The position numbers were made by a program, and so were the translations under genes. Source: Cellvibrionaceae bacterium (lineage in GTDB: Bacteria; Pseudomonadota; Gammaproteobacteria; Pseudomonadales; Cellvibrionaceae). Taken from it: 64,000 bases of DNA. This document shows, in pieces, positions 39,067-49,712 of the stretch. The notes beneath the pieces were generated by a model. That model saw only the letters and a list, made by a program, of their open reading frames with translations. It did not search any database and was not told the DNA's origin. The DNA lies in NCBI GenBank assembly GCA_024707385.1, contig JANPZW010000010.1, positions 17,195 through 81,194 on the forward strand, in the 5' to 3' direction. Position 1 is the stretch's first letter, and each line of letters opens with the position of its first letter.

Positions 39067-42052
39067 TCAAAAAACCTTCTTAGTGTTACTCTTCGAATCA
39101 ATGCTTGCAAGGTTTAAAGGTAACAGGATGACGAAGCGAGTCCCGGTGCCGCGCTCCCGGTCGACCGGAGACTCGATCTCAATGCTGCCTTTATGGTCTT
39201 CGACAATGGTGTAAACCATTGCTAAGCCGAGGCCGGTACCTTCTCCCGGGTCTTTGGTGGTGAAAAAGGGTTCGAAGATGCGGTCGGCCACTTCTGCGGG
39301 AATGCCGCTGCCTTCGTCGGTAACTGTCAGACGCACGTAGTCCGCCAGCACACTACCTTCAACCAGAATTTCGCCCCCATCTTCGCTAGCATCGCGAGAG
39401 TTCGATAGGAGGTTGACGAACACCTGGATCAGCCTCTGGCTGTCTGCTTCCAGCCGCAGATCCGCCGGCACTTGATTGACGAATCTCACCTGATTGCGCT
39501 CCTTCTGTAAGGAGAGCAGGTTGATGGCTTCCTGAACGCACTCCCGCGGGCTTACTTTCTGCAGCGTGTTATCTGCGCGTTGACCCGCGTGGGAGAAGCT
39601 CACCAGCGACTGGACAATACGTGTCACCCGTTCGGTGAGGGAGAGGATCTGGCTGCCGGTTTCCAGAATCTCCGGGTCTTCCGTATCGTATTTGAGGTTC
39701 TGCGCTAGGCAGGCAATGCCGGTTACCGGGTTGCCGATCTCGTGGGCGACGCCGGCGGCAAGGCGGCCGACCGATGCTAAGCGCTCGCTGTGCACTAGCT
39801 CCTGTTCCAACATCTGTAATTCGGTGACGTCCTCCAGAAGAATGACCTGGCCATCCACCTGATGTGCCATCGAAGATGGGATGGTGGCTTTGTGCAGGGT
39901 GATCCAATGAGCCTGGTTGTTCAGCGTGATTTGGCGCTTGTAGAAGCGAGGCTCATTGGAATGCGCAAACTTGGTCAGCAGGCCGCCCCAGGGTTCCACG
40001 ACATCTTCCAGGTGCGAGCCGGTCACTTGGTCGCTGGTGATGCCAGTGAGATCGGCCATGGCGCTGTTCCACATGAGAATTTCCATATCCGCGCCTATGG
40101 AGAAGGTCGCCAATGGCAGTTCTTCCAGGGTGCGGCGATGGTACAGGCGCAAGTTGTTGAGCTCCGCGGCGAGTCCGGTGAGTTGGTCGCGCACTTGGCC
40201 GAGGCGGCTTTCAATAAGGTTGATATCCGTGGCAACCGGTGATTCCGGCACCTTGTAGGGCACCAGCCGATCCATGATTTCACTCGCCATGGAAATACCG
40301 ATCAGGCTGGAAAGATTGGCCTCGATCTCGTCGCGCAGCCGTCGCAGAGCGTAAGGCCGGCTCTCGTTCAATGTCATACCCAGGCGGTGCAGCGCACGTT
40401 GGACCTCGGTGTGCGCCGTCGAGCGGCCGATGCGCGTACTCAGGCGTTCAATGATTTCGCCGGGCGAACGTATGTCCAGCGCCAAGCGCACCGGGTGACT
40501 CAATTCATCGTCCGAACATAGCTCGGCGCTGTAGCGCTCTTCATCGGACTGACGACTGAGGTAGGACACCACAAGAAATACCAGAGTGTTCAGGCCGAGG
40601 CTCCACAAAGTGATGTAGCTCCATTCGTCGATGCCGATGGGAATGGGGGTATCCCAGAACGGCAGCGTTGCGCTGGTCCAGCCTTGCACCATCGGCAGCA
40701 TCAAGCCGAAGAACCAAATGTTACTTCCTACCATGAGCCCCGCGATAAAGCCGCGCCGATTGCCGCGCGGCCAGTGGGCAACGGCCATCACCCCCGGCAG
40801 CAACTGCAGGGTGGCGATAAAGGCGGCGAGCGCGAGTTCGGTGAGATTGAAGCGGTTGTTGAGCGCCAGATAGAACAAGTAGCCCGCGAGCAACACCACT
40901 GCAATCAACGCCCGACGCATCCAGATCAATTGGCCGTAGACATCGCGTTTGACGCGAAAGTGAATGATGGGCAACAGCCAGTGGTTGAGGATCATGGTCG
41001 CCAAGGCGAGTGTTATGGCAATCATTGCGCCCGTAGCGGCGGAAAGTCCGCCCACAAAGGCGATGATGGCGAAGGTGCCGCTGCCGGCCGCCATTGGGAC
41101 TGAGAGCGGGAAATACTGCGCCGGGCCATCGAGGTTCATGGCGATGCCGCCCCACAGGATCGGAAATATCGGCAGGGCCATCACCAGCAGAAACAGGGGG
41201 AATGCCCAGGTAACCGTGCGGTGTGTGCTTCACCGGGTTTTCCACTACCGTCATATGAAAGATGTGCGGCATAGAGACAGCCGTGGCGATAAACACCAAC
41301 AGCAGTGCGTGGTGGGAGGACTTGTCCGGGGGATTGTTCAGGGCGTCCAGATGTTCCGGGTGGGCCGCCAGCCAGCGGTCGAGGCCGGCCATGCCGCCAA
41401 ATACTTCATAAATGACAAAAAAGCCGACCGCCAGAAGGCCGAATACTTTGACGAGTGATTCAAAGGCCATCACCGTCACCATGCCCTTGTGATGCTCCCG
41501 GTTGGAACCGAAAAGCATGGCGAACAGGGCGATGGCGACGCAGTAGATCAGAGCCAATACCTGGCGCAGGCCGAATTCCGACAGGGTGGGGCTCAATGCA
41601 TCGTGATTGCCGCGGGTGAACAAGTCCATGGTGTCGGCCACGGCCTGAATCTGCAGGGTCAGCAGAGGTGCCATGGCCATCAGCATCACCAGGGTGACCA
41701 TGCCGCCGACGGAGTGGCTGTGATAGCGGAATACCAGTAGATCCGCCATGGAGTTCACCTGGAAGCGCCTTGCCAGTTCCACCAATGGCTTAAGGGCATA
41801 GGATGCAAACAGGAAGAGCGTGCCTGTGCCTATGTAGTAGGCGAGTGCGCCGTAGCCAAAATCCTGCGCCAGATCCACCACGCCATAGAAGGCCCAGGCG
41901 CTGGCAAAGATACCCAGAGAAAAAATATACGTAAGCGGATGACTGACCACCTTGTCGGAAACCCAGCCGCGCTCAGTGCTGTAAGCAATGGCGAACAGGA
42001 TCGCCAGATAGGTGGCGCTGATCAGCGCCACTTCAAGAAAACTAAGCGTCAT
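39067..42052 (-). CDS. cbrA: CbrA, sensor histidine kinase with SSS-type transporter domain (frameshifted in this assembly)
   Basis: About 994 residues after repair. The N-terminal ~480 residues form a sodium/solute symporter-like membrane domain of about 13 helices. After it come a linker, a PAS domain ([19 protein letters not shown]), HisKA with the phospho-histidine in [12 protein letters not shown], and a HATPase domain ([37 protein letters not shown]). The frame shifts at about 41219-41230 in a short CA/GT repeat, net +1 or -2; the flanks are KH and [13 protein letters not shown]. Partner of CbrB; senses C/N status and can transport histidine in Pseudomonas. Confidence 0.94.
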
Positions 42053-42084
42053 TCAGAGTGCCAGTGAGGAAAATGGGAGGATGG

Positions 42085-42264
42085 CTACAAGGAATCATCG
42101 CGCCTATCCCGTTTTTGCAGCAGATAGGCGCCTATGACAACGGCGATCCAGATAATGAAAGGCTTGTACCAGCCGTTGTGTGCGTCTGTGGCCCATTCCA
42201 GCAGCGCCGGCAGAAAAATGTAGGCGGCCAATAACAGGAGGATAAGCGGGCTCTGTCGATTCAT
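42085..42264 (-). CDS. CbrX-like small membrane protein
   Basis: 59 residues with two hydrophobic helices (SPLILLLLAAYIFLPALLEW, about 5-24, and FIIWIAVVIGAYLLQ, about 36-50) and a charged tail KRDRRDDSL. It starts at ATG 42264 and stops at TAG 42085, 32 bp ahead of cbrA on the same strand. Pseudomonas has a small gene, cbrX, at this place, translationally coupled to cbrA. Assignment rests on position, size and topology; sequence similarity could not be computed. It is too short for common gene finders. Confidence 0.75.
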   Translation of the reverse strand: MNRQSPLILLLLAAYIFLPALLEWATDAHNGWYKPFIIWIAVVIGAYLLQKRDRRDDSL

Positions 42265-42662
42265 GTGCCGTACGCGGTCGATGGAATGGCGCGATGGTAC
42301 TGAAAGGAGATTGCGGGAAGCAAACTTTCATGAACTTGGCGATGATCAGCCCGCAGGTTCGTTGAGAGGGGGTGGGGGTTGGAGTAGAATCGGCGCCCTG
42401 GATGATGGCGCGAACAATAATTGCAGACCTTTGGCAGTAAGCCGTTCCTCAGGCAGTAGACCTTTCTTTTCTTATCCGAGTTATCAGCAGTCCGCGATGG
42501 GAGACATTGCCCGCAGGCAACAGCATGCGGCGGTGGATTGGTGGTGGGTATTTTTTCACTGCTGACGTCAGCTTTGTGCATTAGAGTCGCGCGTCGAATT
42601 CGTCTTTCTATTTATTAATCCCTTCAGAACTTGGACCGATCATCACTCGGACGGAGCACCGT
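42265..42662. other. Intergenic region between cbrX and the giant lipoprotein gene
   Basis: 398 bp holding the divergent promoters of cbrX-cbrA-cbrB and of the lipoprotein gene. I see no convincing gene or hairpin. A short repeated element GCAG-N0-1-TAGACCTTT / GCAGACCTTT occurs at about 42421 and 42453. CGGACGGAGCACC just before ATG 42663 supplies a ribosome site (GGAG) for the downstream gene. Confidence 0.5.
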
Positions 42663-45600
42663 ATGAAAACTTTCCCTGGGTTGCTGGCAACTTGGCTCAT
42701 TTTATTGGGACTGACCCTCAGCTCCGGCTGTTCCCAACGCAGTTCCGAAATCGAGGTGTCACGGCAACAGCCCGACAACTCCGCAATCGTCGATCTGGAG
42801 GAATTGATCGATGATGATCGGGTGGGCACTCTCAAGCCGAGTGACAATGAGGAAAATCGGATCCAGGTAACGGCCGGCGGCCTGCAATTTGCCGACGCGA
42901 ATTTGCTGGTGGGATTGAACGGGCAGGTGGAGAGTTCCTCCGGGGTGCCGGTCCGGTTGGTGCGCTGGACACAGATCGAAGGACCGCCCGTCACCATCCT
43001 CAATCCGCTGGAACCGCAAACGGCGATTTTGACGCCGGATGTAACAAGTCCCACCAAACTCGTATTTCGTTTGTACGGAGTCAACGTCAACGACTTCGCC
43101 AATTCCGATACCGCAACGGTGATGGTTCAGCCGCTGGCAAGCGCGGCGAAAGTGGTCAGCGTTGCCACCACCGAAACGGAAAATGCCATTCAATTTCTGA
43201 TACGACTGCAACGCCCCACGGCGGAGCCTTTTGTTCTTGCCTATCGCACATTGGATGGCACGGCAAAAAGCGGTGAAGACTATGAGGGAGTGGAATATCG
43301 ACTGCTGGCTTTTCAGCGCAATGAAATTGAAAAAAATATCGAGATCCGGCTGCTCCAGGACGAGGAGCCTGAAGATGCCGAGTATTTTGAGCTGCAGGTA
43401 TTCAACCCGGATGAACCGGGCGGTATCAACATTCGCGGTATAGGCGTCATCACCGATCCCAGTTTTCGCGACCAGGGACCTTCATACCCAACCACCAAAC
43501 CCGAGGTGATAACCGGTGAGGATGCGCCTCAAGTCGATCTGAACGGTTCTGCCGGATTGGTGCGCGTCAATCTTTTGTGGGATGAAATGGTGGAGGACCT
43601 CAATCTAGAGGTTACCGATCCCTGCGCGAATATTCTGGGCATTGATAATTCACCCGTGGAATGTCTGGGCGGTTTAGGACTTTTTGAGCGGCCGGAAGCC
43701 AATGGTTGGGAAAACGCTTTTTGGGCCGACTACGCGGCGCCAGGTGAATATACGGTTTGGGTTGAGCACGCCGGCGAATATCCAACCAATTACGAAGTCA
43801 GAATTTTTTCCGACAGCGAGCAAAAAGTTTTACGCGGCACCATCGCCAATAACAACCGCATTCCTGTGTGGACTTTCCTGCACGAAAGTGCCGCTAGCTC
43901 TTCATCAAGCAGTTCGTCTTCCAGCAGTTCTTCGTCAAGTAGTTCCTCTTCAAGTAGTTCGTCCTCCAGCGGAGATAGCTCATCTGCCTCATCCAGCAGT
44001 TCGAGTTCATCTAGCAGCTCGTCGTCGAGCTCTAGTTCTTCAAGCAGCTCAAGTTCAAGTTCTTCAAGCTCAAGCTCAAGCTCAAGCAGTTCGAGTTCCA
44101 GCAGCTCGTCGTCAAGTTCCAGCTCTTCGAGCAGCTCAAGTTCATCCTCGAGTTCTTCCAGTTCAAGCTCAAGCAGCTCAGCGTCGAGCTCCAGCTCTTC
44201 GAGCAGCTCAAGTTCATCCTCGAGTTCTTCCAGTTCAAGCTCAAGCAGCTCAGCGTCGAGCTCCAGTTCTTCGAGCAGTTCAAGTTCGTCATCTAGCGCA
44301 TCAAGTTCTAGCAGCTCGTCCTCAAGTTCTAGTTCTTCCAGCTCGAGCTCCAGTAGTTCAAGCTCCAGCAGCTCGGCGTCGAGTTCCAGTTCTTCGAGTA
44401 GCTCAAGCTCGTCGTCTAGCTCATCAAGCTCCAGCTCTTCAAGTAGCAGTTCTTCCAGCTCGAGCTCCAGTAGTTCAAGCTCAAGCAGCGCAGCATCGAG
44501 TTCCAGTTCTTCGAGCAGTTCAAGTTCTTCATCAAGCTCTTCAAGCTCCAGCTCAAGTAGTTCGAGCTCCAGTTCATCGAGCAGCTCAAGTTCGTCATCC
44601 AGTTCATCAAGTTCGAGTTCTTCGAGCAGTTCGAGCTCGTCTTCAAGTTCTTCGAGTTCCAGTAGTTCGAGTTCCTCCAGCAGCAGCTCAGGTTATTTAC
44701 CTTTGGTGATCGAACTTCAGTCGTTTGATTTCCCGGAATTGCTCGAACCGGCTTTACCACTGACCGGATCTTTGAGCCTTGATCCGCAGCTTCCGTTGAC
44801 GGATGTGGTGGCCAATCTCTTCAGTGGTGACGAGCTTGTTACCACTGCGCCCTTGTCATCACTGGATTCGTGGAGTGTGGAGGGCGGAGTCTATAGCGCG
44901 GTGCTGCCGTTGCCGCAGAACCTGGCGGATGGAGCCTATAACCTATCGCTCACTGCGTCCGATGGTGTGCGCACGGCGATAACTGAATCGCGCACATTTA
45001 ATTACCGCACTCCGATTCCGTTGAGCATCACTCTCGAATCCCCGGAGAACGGGCAGATTTATTATTCGCCCGTTGGAATTTCCGGATATGTCACCGCGGA
45101 TCGCACGGTCAACCCGATTGTCCGCGCGTATGTGCAACGACTTGATGGTCAAGCGAATGAAGTGATTGAACTGCCGCTCCTTATTGAAGGGCAGTGGTTC
45201 GGAGCCACGATCGACGAGCCCGGCTCTTATGAACTGACTGTCGAAGCTGTTGTGAATAACACTCGCGAGGCGGAAACTGTCCGCTTTGAATACGTCAGTG
45301 GTAACGGCGTTTATATGCCATTAGATGAAGCCATAAATGACGAATTAGCGGATCTTGAAGGGATTAATAATGCAGGAGCTTTGATAGGTTCGGCGCGAGA
45401 GCGTTTTGCTCCAGGTGTCGTTGATCAGGCAGTGAGATTTGCAGCTGAAAACTATGTGCAAATTGCCGATCACATCGAGACCGATCTCGACGAGAGTGAT
45501 TTTTCCCTGTTTGTCTGGGTGAAAACGTCGCGCTCCGGAGTGATTCAATCGCTGTTGGAAAAGCGGCCGACAGAAGTGGTTTCTGCTCCCGGCTACACCT

Positions 45601-48600
45601 TGTATTTAAGTAGGGATGGCACACCGTCCTTCCAGATGACCACTATGGTTGCGACGGGAGCTATCAGCTGGAGCAATTTTGAGAGTCCACTTGATTCCCT
45701 GGGTTCATCATTTGTAGCGGACGGGCTTTGGCACCACGTGGGAATAACCGTCGAGCGCAATGTGGCCGACGGTTTGAAATTGTATCTGGATGGTCGTGTG
45801 GTCGGAGAATTCGACCCCACCGCGCACACGTCGACTCTATCCAATGACGTTCCGCTTATGTTGGGGCACCATGTGACGTGGGCGGACAGCTATTTAGCAG
45901 GTAGCATGGATGAGCTGTTGATCGTCAAACGCGCCTTGGCGGCAGAGGAAATTCAACAATTGATTGAGCGCGCTGCTATCAATCTGCCGCAGGAAGGAAC
46001 CGTGTCTCTCACCAGTCCAACTCTAGGAACCTATAACGGCAGTGTCAGTATTGCCGGTTCCTACACCACCGAACCTGCCCTGACAGCGGTTGCGTTGGAA
46101 ATAATTGACGAAGCGGAAACGCCGATTCCCATCTCTGTCGAAATAGATCCCAACACCGCGGCTGGCGAATTCAATATCGCGGCGGACTGCCGCATATTTT
46201 CTCCAGGCTCTCACACCATTCAAGCCCGTCTGACCGATAGTCTCGAACAGACACTTTTATCCCAGCCGGTTTCCTTTGATTTTCGCTTGCCGGAACCGAA
46301 GGTCGAACTGGAAATGACCAGCAATGACAGCTCCGGGGTTTACTTCTACGGCCGCGCCGATTTCAGCGGTTGCCCTCTACCTGAGGGACAGGCGCCTCAG
46401 ATTAGTGTGTCCGTTAATGAAAGATTGATTGATGTAGACGTAGTTAATGGGCAGTTGCCGGGTGATTTTGTTTTCGGCGTGAGTGCGCAGTGGTTGCAAG
46501 CCGGGGAAAACGTCATTCAGGTCGACGTGATTGATCCGCGCGATTCTGAAACGGTTGGCAGCGCGCGCATCGGCGTGGCTATCGAATCTCCGCTTGCTTT
46601 GACGATCGTGAATCCCATTGTGGGAGCTACCCTGACAGGGCACGTCCAGGTTTACGGTTATTTCTCCAATGCCCGCGGCCCCATGACTTTGTACAGCGAG
46701 CTCGATGGCAAGGCATTTATTGAAAATATTCCGGTCAACGACAATCAGACATTTACCTTTACCATTCCCGCGGAATTATTGCAGGCGACGGATTATCACG
46801 GTCTCTCCCTGAGAGCTTTGGATAAGGGCACACAACAACAGACGGAGACGAAAACGGAGTTTTTCTACAAGCCTGGCAGCGAATTGACGCCTGGGGGTGA
46901 TGTATTGGTGCTTAATGACATGGACGCTTTGTGGCGCGAGGAAAACCGCCCCTGGTTTTTAAACTGGGTCAACTTTGATCCCGGTTTCGATAGCGGTCGA
47001 AAAAATTCCGTCCAATTTGTTGTTTCAGAAGCGACCTGTAAATTGGTGGACGGTATCGATGGACATTGTGCCCGTGCCAAAGTGGTTCTGAGCGAGCTGT
47101 ATCAGGAAAATGGTTATGAACTTTCGATTATCGAACGCGCAGCCCTGGCGGAGATTCCAGATCATATCAAGGTTTTAGTGCTATTCCTTCCCGACAGCGA
47201 ATTCAACGAAAAAGAAATTCTGGCCATAAAGAAATTCGCTGCTTCCGGCGGAAGGGTCGTTTATGTGGGCGAAAGTTATTCATGCCCAGAGTGTTATTCG
47301 GAGGCAGTTCAAGCGCAGTTTCTGCAGCAAATGGGTGTGGATATTCGACAGGAGAGAGGGCTCCACTATGACATTTTGTACAAACCCAATGGTCAGCCAC
47401 ATCAGCTGACAGAAGGTGTGGAAGTCATCAGTGTGATGGATGCCGGGGTTTTTGCTATAGGCGAAAATGTGACGCCGCTGGTTATTTCGGAATTCAATCA
47501 AGTTATCGCCGCGGTTGCCAAAATCAACACCAATCCCTACCAGTCTCTCCAGATCGGCATAGCGTCACCTCGCGAAGGTGAAACCTATAGCCGCAACCAA
47601 CTGCCGCCGCTGACAGGATTTATCGAACAGGCGGATTCGAGCGCCGGCAAGCCGGTTATTACCGCAACTATCCGCAGCAGCGCGACGCGCCTCCCGGAAA
47701 TTGTGGATGTAACAGATTGCTGGCTCACCGGTTGTGTTTTGCCATCCGCCAATTTGGCGGATGAAAATGTTATTGATGTCGTTGCAGTGACGCCTGCTGG
47801 CTTTAGTGCCCGCGCGAGCGTACGTTTCTCTGTTCAATCGATCTTTGATTTCACGATCACATCCCCTATCGCTTCAGCAGAGCTCAGTACGGAGTCTGAA
47901 ATCCCCCAAGCCAGAATAAATGCCGTGAATTTTGCCGAGAGTATGCGTGTGGTAGCCCGACTGAATGGCTCGACAGTGTCTACAAGCACTCAAACCGAGG
48001 CCGCCTTCGATTTGCCACTTCCTCTGAATTTATTGCGTGCCAACTCCGCCAACACCTTGGAAGTTGACGTAATCTCAGGAGGGCAGTCGGTTACAAAATC
48101 GGTAGTTTTCGCTACGAAAGGAGCGGGAGGCACCTTAGAAGAGGGCGCAGATGTTGTTGTGTTCAACGATAGCAACGCATTTTTAACCAGCTATACGCAG
48201 AATGTTCCAATTTTTGAAAATCTTTTGATCTTTGGGAACAATCAATTTAAAAGCGAGCGGAATTTGGTGGCGTTTGATAACCGAGTAGGAGATGCATGCA
48301 GTACTGAACAACAATGCGGACAAGCTTTAAATACTTTAACGGGAATTGCTCGTCAAAATGAAATGCGTCTCGTGAATTACACCGGGCAGAGAGGATTTTA
48401 CGAAAATATTTCCCCATCGTTCCGAGTCATTGTTGTTTGGGGAATGATAAACGGGGTTACGAGTGCTGAAGTCAATGCATTGCGCGCTTTTGTTTTAGAG
48501 GGAGGGCGAGTGGTGTTTGTTGGAGATCACCCTGGGGCGACAACACTTGTGAATCCAAATACCTCCAACAATGTATATGCTCAATTGGGAATCAGTGTGC

Positions 48601-48794
48601 GAAATATCACTTTCAATGGCGCAACCAATAATGAGACCTTGCTGCCGAATCCGCTGGCTTCGCACCCAGTTTTAAGTGGCGTCAAGGAAGTTTATATCTG
48701 GGGCGGCGGAGCCACGACATATGGCGAAGCTGCGCTTCCTTTGCTTATTGCGGACCGCGGGCCTGTAGTGATCGTGGCCAAAATTTTGGATTAA
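42663..48794 (+). CDS. Giant multidomain surface lipoprotein with polyserine linker
   Basis: 2043 residues. Signal peptide with lipobox LSSGC (Cys about residue 23). Then a Calx-beta-like domain (about 168-260), a beta domain, and a 265-residue serine tract (412-676). After it come Ig-like beta repeats, a LamG/concanavalin-type domain (about 882-1102; LWHHVGITVERN, LKLYLDGRVVGEF, GSMDELLIVKRAL) and more Ig-like repeats. Two related Rossmann/glutamine-amidotransferase-like domains follow (about 1411 and 1827; VLVLNDMDALW and VVVFNDSNAFL starts, GGRVVYVGE and GGRVVFVGD cores). No known catalytic triad was recognised. Probably an exported adhesin or polysaccharide-binding protein. Divergent from cbrXAB. 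Confidence 0.85.
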   Translation: MKTFPGLLATWLILLGLTLSSGCSQRSSEIEVSRQQPDNSAIVDLEELIDDDRVGTLKPSDNEENRIQVTAGGLQFADANLLVGLNGQVESSSGVPVRLVRWTQIEGPPVTILNPLEPQTAILTPDVTSPTKLVFRLYGVNVNDFANSDTATVMVQPLASAAKVVSVATTETENAIQFLIRLQRPTAEPFVLAYRTLDGTAKSGEDYEGVEYRLLAFQRNEIEKNIEIRLLQDEEPEDAEYFELQVFNPDEPGGINIRGIGVITDPSFRDQGPSYPTTKPEVITGEDAPQVDLNGSAGLVRVNLLWDEMVEDLNLEVTDPCANILGIDNSPVECLGGLGLFERPEANGWENAFWADYAAPGEYTVWVEHAGEYPTNYEVRIFSDSEQKVLRGTIANNNRIPVWTFLHESAASSSSSSSSSSSSSSSSSSSSSSSSSGDSSSASSSSSSSSSSSSSSSSSSSSSSSSSSSSSSSSSSSSSSSSSSSSSSSSSSSSSSSSSSSSSSSSASSSSSSSSSSSSSSSSSSSSSSSASSSSSSSSSSSSSSASSSSSSSSSSSSSSSSSSSSSSSSSASSSSSSSSSSSSSSSSSSSSSSSSSSSSSSSSSSSSSAASSSSSSSSSSSSSSSSSSSSSSSSSSSSSSSSSSSSSSSSSSSSSSSSSSSSSSSSSSSSSSSSSGYLPLVIELQSFDFPELLEPALPLTGSLSLDPQLPLTDVVANLFSGDELVTTAPLSSLDSWSVEGGVYSAVLPLPQNLADGAYNLSLTASDGVRTAITESRTFNYRTPIPLSITLESPENGQIYYSPVGISGYVTADRTVNPIVRAYVQRLDGQANEVIELPLLIEGQWFGATIDEPGSYELTVEAVVNNTREAETVRFEYVSGNGVYMPLDEAINDELADLEGINNAGALIGSARERFAPGVVDQAVRFAAENYVQIADHIETDLDESDFSLFVWVKTSRSGVIQSLLEKRPTEVVSAPGYTLYLSRDGTPSFQMTTMVATGAISWSNFESPLDSLGSSFVADGLWHHVGITVERNVADGLKLYLDGRVVGEFDPTAHTSTLSNDVPLMLGHHVTWADSYLAGSMDELLIVKRALAAEEIQQLIERAAINLPQEGTVSLTSPTLGTYNGSVSIAGSYTTEPALTAVALEIIDEAETPIPISVEIDPNTAAGEFNIAADCRIFSPGSHTIQARLTDSLEQTLLSQPVSFDFRLPEPKVELEMTSNDSSGVYFYGRADFSGCPLPEGQAPQISVSVNERLIDVDVVNGQLPGDFVFGVSAQWLQAGENVIQVDVIDPRDSETVGSARIGVAIESPLALTIVNPIVGATLTGHVQVYGYFSNARGPMTLYSELDGKAFIENIPVNDNQTFTFTIPAELLQATDYHGLSLRALDKGTQQQTETKTEFFYKPGSELTPGGDVLVLNDMDALWREENRPWFLNWVNFDPGFDSGRKNSVQFVVSEATCKLVDGIDGHCARAKVVLSELYQENGYELSIIERAALAEIPDHIKVLVLFLPDSEFNEKEILAIKKFAASGGRVVYVGESYSCPECYSEAVQAQFLQQMGVDIRQERGLHYDILYKPNGQPHQLTEGVEVISVMDAGVFAIGENVTPLVISEFNQVIAAVAKINTNPYQSLQIGIASPREGETYSRNQLPPLTGFIEQADSSAGKPVITATIRSSATRLPEIVDVTDCWLTGCVLPSANLADENVIDVVAVTPAGFSARASVRFSVQSIFDFTITSPIASAELSTESEIPQARINAVNFAESMRVVARLNGSTVSTSTQTEAAFDLPLPLNLLRANSANTLEVDVISGGQSVTKSVVFATKGAGGTLEEGADVVVFNDSNAFLTSYTQNVPIFENLLIFGNNQFKSERNLVAFDNRVGDACSTEQQCGQALNTLTGIARQNEMRLVNYTGQRGFYENISPSFRVIVVWGMINGVTSAEVNALRAFVLEGGRVVFVGDHPGATTLVNPNTSNNVYAQLGISVRNITFNGATNNETLLPNPLASHPVLSGVKEVYIWGGGATTYGEAALPLLIADRGPVVIVAKILD
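43896..44690 (+). repeat. 795-bp polyserine-coding tract with 72-bp tandem units
   Basis: 265 codons, nearly all serine, with scattered Ala, and single Gly and Asp. TCN and AGY codons alternate, so no long homopolymer or simple triplet repeat forms. A 72-bp (24-codon) unit is repeated almost exactly from 44121, 44193 and 44265. The tract is a flexible linker of the kind common in Cellvibrionaceae secreted enzymes, though longer than usual. Because of its repetitiveness the true length may be mis-assembled. Confidence 0.85.
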
Positions 48795-49687
48795 TCTTGC
48801 GAAACCAGCGCGCTGTTGGATTGCAAATCGGCAATAAGCTTATGGAGCAGTTGCGCTGGCGATCCCAGGGGTCTAAGGCGATAGCCCAGCGTATCCAGTG
48901 CAGCCAGGAGATTTTTTTCGGCTGTGGAGTCATTTACCGCAGGCGCATGATTCTGTTTGCTCAACTTATTTCCATGTTCATCTTTCACGACCGGAATATG
49001 GGCATAAGTCGGCGGATGTTTTCCGAGAATTTGATAGAGAAAAATTTGCCGCGCGGTGGTGTCGAGCAAATCGTCTCCGCGCACAATATCGGTAATGCCT
49101 TGATCGATATCGTCCACCACGACTGCGAGTTGGTACGCGAAAAAACCGTCTTTTCGATGTATGACGAAATCACCGCTTACCTGCGCAATATCTTCTTTTT
49201 GAATCCCCTGGATACGATCGACAAATTCGATGGTATTGCGGATATGGCCGAATTCCGGCGGTAGGTCGGTGACTTTCAACCTCAGTGCACAAGCTTCTCC
49301 TGCGCTAGGAGGATGGTGGCGGCAGTGACCGTCGTAGCGGCCATTCAGTGGTGCAAGGCGCGCGCGTGTGCAGTTGCAGGGATACAGTAGATCCAGTTTT
49401 TTCAGCTGGTTCAGGCAATCCCAATAGGCTTCGGATCTCTGACTCTGATAGCGGACTTCGCCATCCCAGAATAAACCGTGAGCTTCTAATGTGCGTTTGA
49501 TCGAGTCGGCAGCGCCGGGTTGTTCGCGGGGTGGATCTATATCTTCAATGCGCAACAGCCATTTGCCACCATGGCGCTTGGCGTCAAGGTAACTGGCGAG
49601 TGCGCAGACAAGGGAGCCGAAATGCAAAGGGCCGGTTGGGGAGGGGGCGAAACGGCCGATGTAGGGTGAGCGAATGGCTGGGGCCAT
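48791..49687 (-). CDS. gluQ: Glutamyl-Q tRNA(Asp) synthetase
   Basis: About 298 residues. Related to the catalytic domain of GluRS but without an anticodon-binding domain: YIGRFAPSPTGPLHFGS (HIGH-like), LLRIEDIDPPREQPGA, zinc-binding cysteines CNCTRARL and CRHH, and KLSKQNHA (KMSKS-like). It glutamylates queuosine on tRNA-Asp. It follows dksA as in most gammaproteobacteria. The frame is open to 49744, but a dksA terminator lies at 49713-49733, so the start is put at 49687 (MAPAIRSPYIG); 49705 is an alternative. Its 3' end overlaps the lipoprotein gene by 4 bp, tail to tail. Confidence 0.93.
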   Translation of the reverse strand: MAPAIRSPYIGRFAPSPTGPLHFGSLVCALASYLDAKRHGGKWLLRIEDIDPPREQPGAADSIKRTLEAHGLFWDGEVRYQSQRSEAYWDCLNQLKKLDLLYPCNCTRARLAPLNGRYDGHCRHHPPSAGEACALRLKVTDLPPEFGHIRNTIEFVDRIQGIQKEDIAQVSGDFVIHRKDGFFAYQLAVVVDDIDQGITDIVRGDDLLDTTARQIFLYQILGKHPPTYAHIPVVKDEHGNKLSKQNHAPAVNDSTAEKNLLAALDTLGYRLRPLGSPAQLLHKLIADLQSNSALVSQD

Positions 49688-49712
49688 ATGGATCGCAGGA
49701 GGCATAAAGCGA

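Noticed and set aside
43896..44690. Possible CRISPR or satellite array
   Set aside because: Repeats are 72-bp coding units without spacers, in frame, coding for serine.
43684..44709. 341-codon alternative frame inside the giant lipoprotein gene, rich in Ala, Val, Gln and Arg
   Set aside because: It is the frame-shifted reading of the serine tract; low-complexity artefact.
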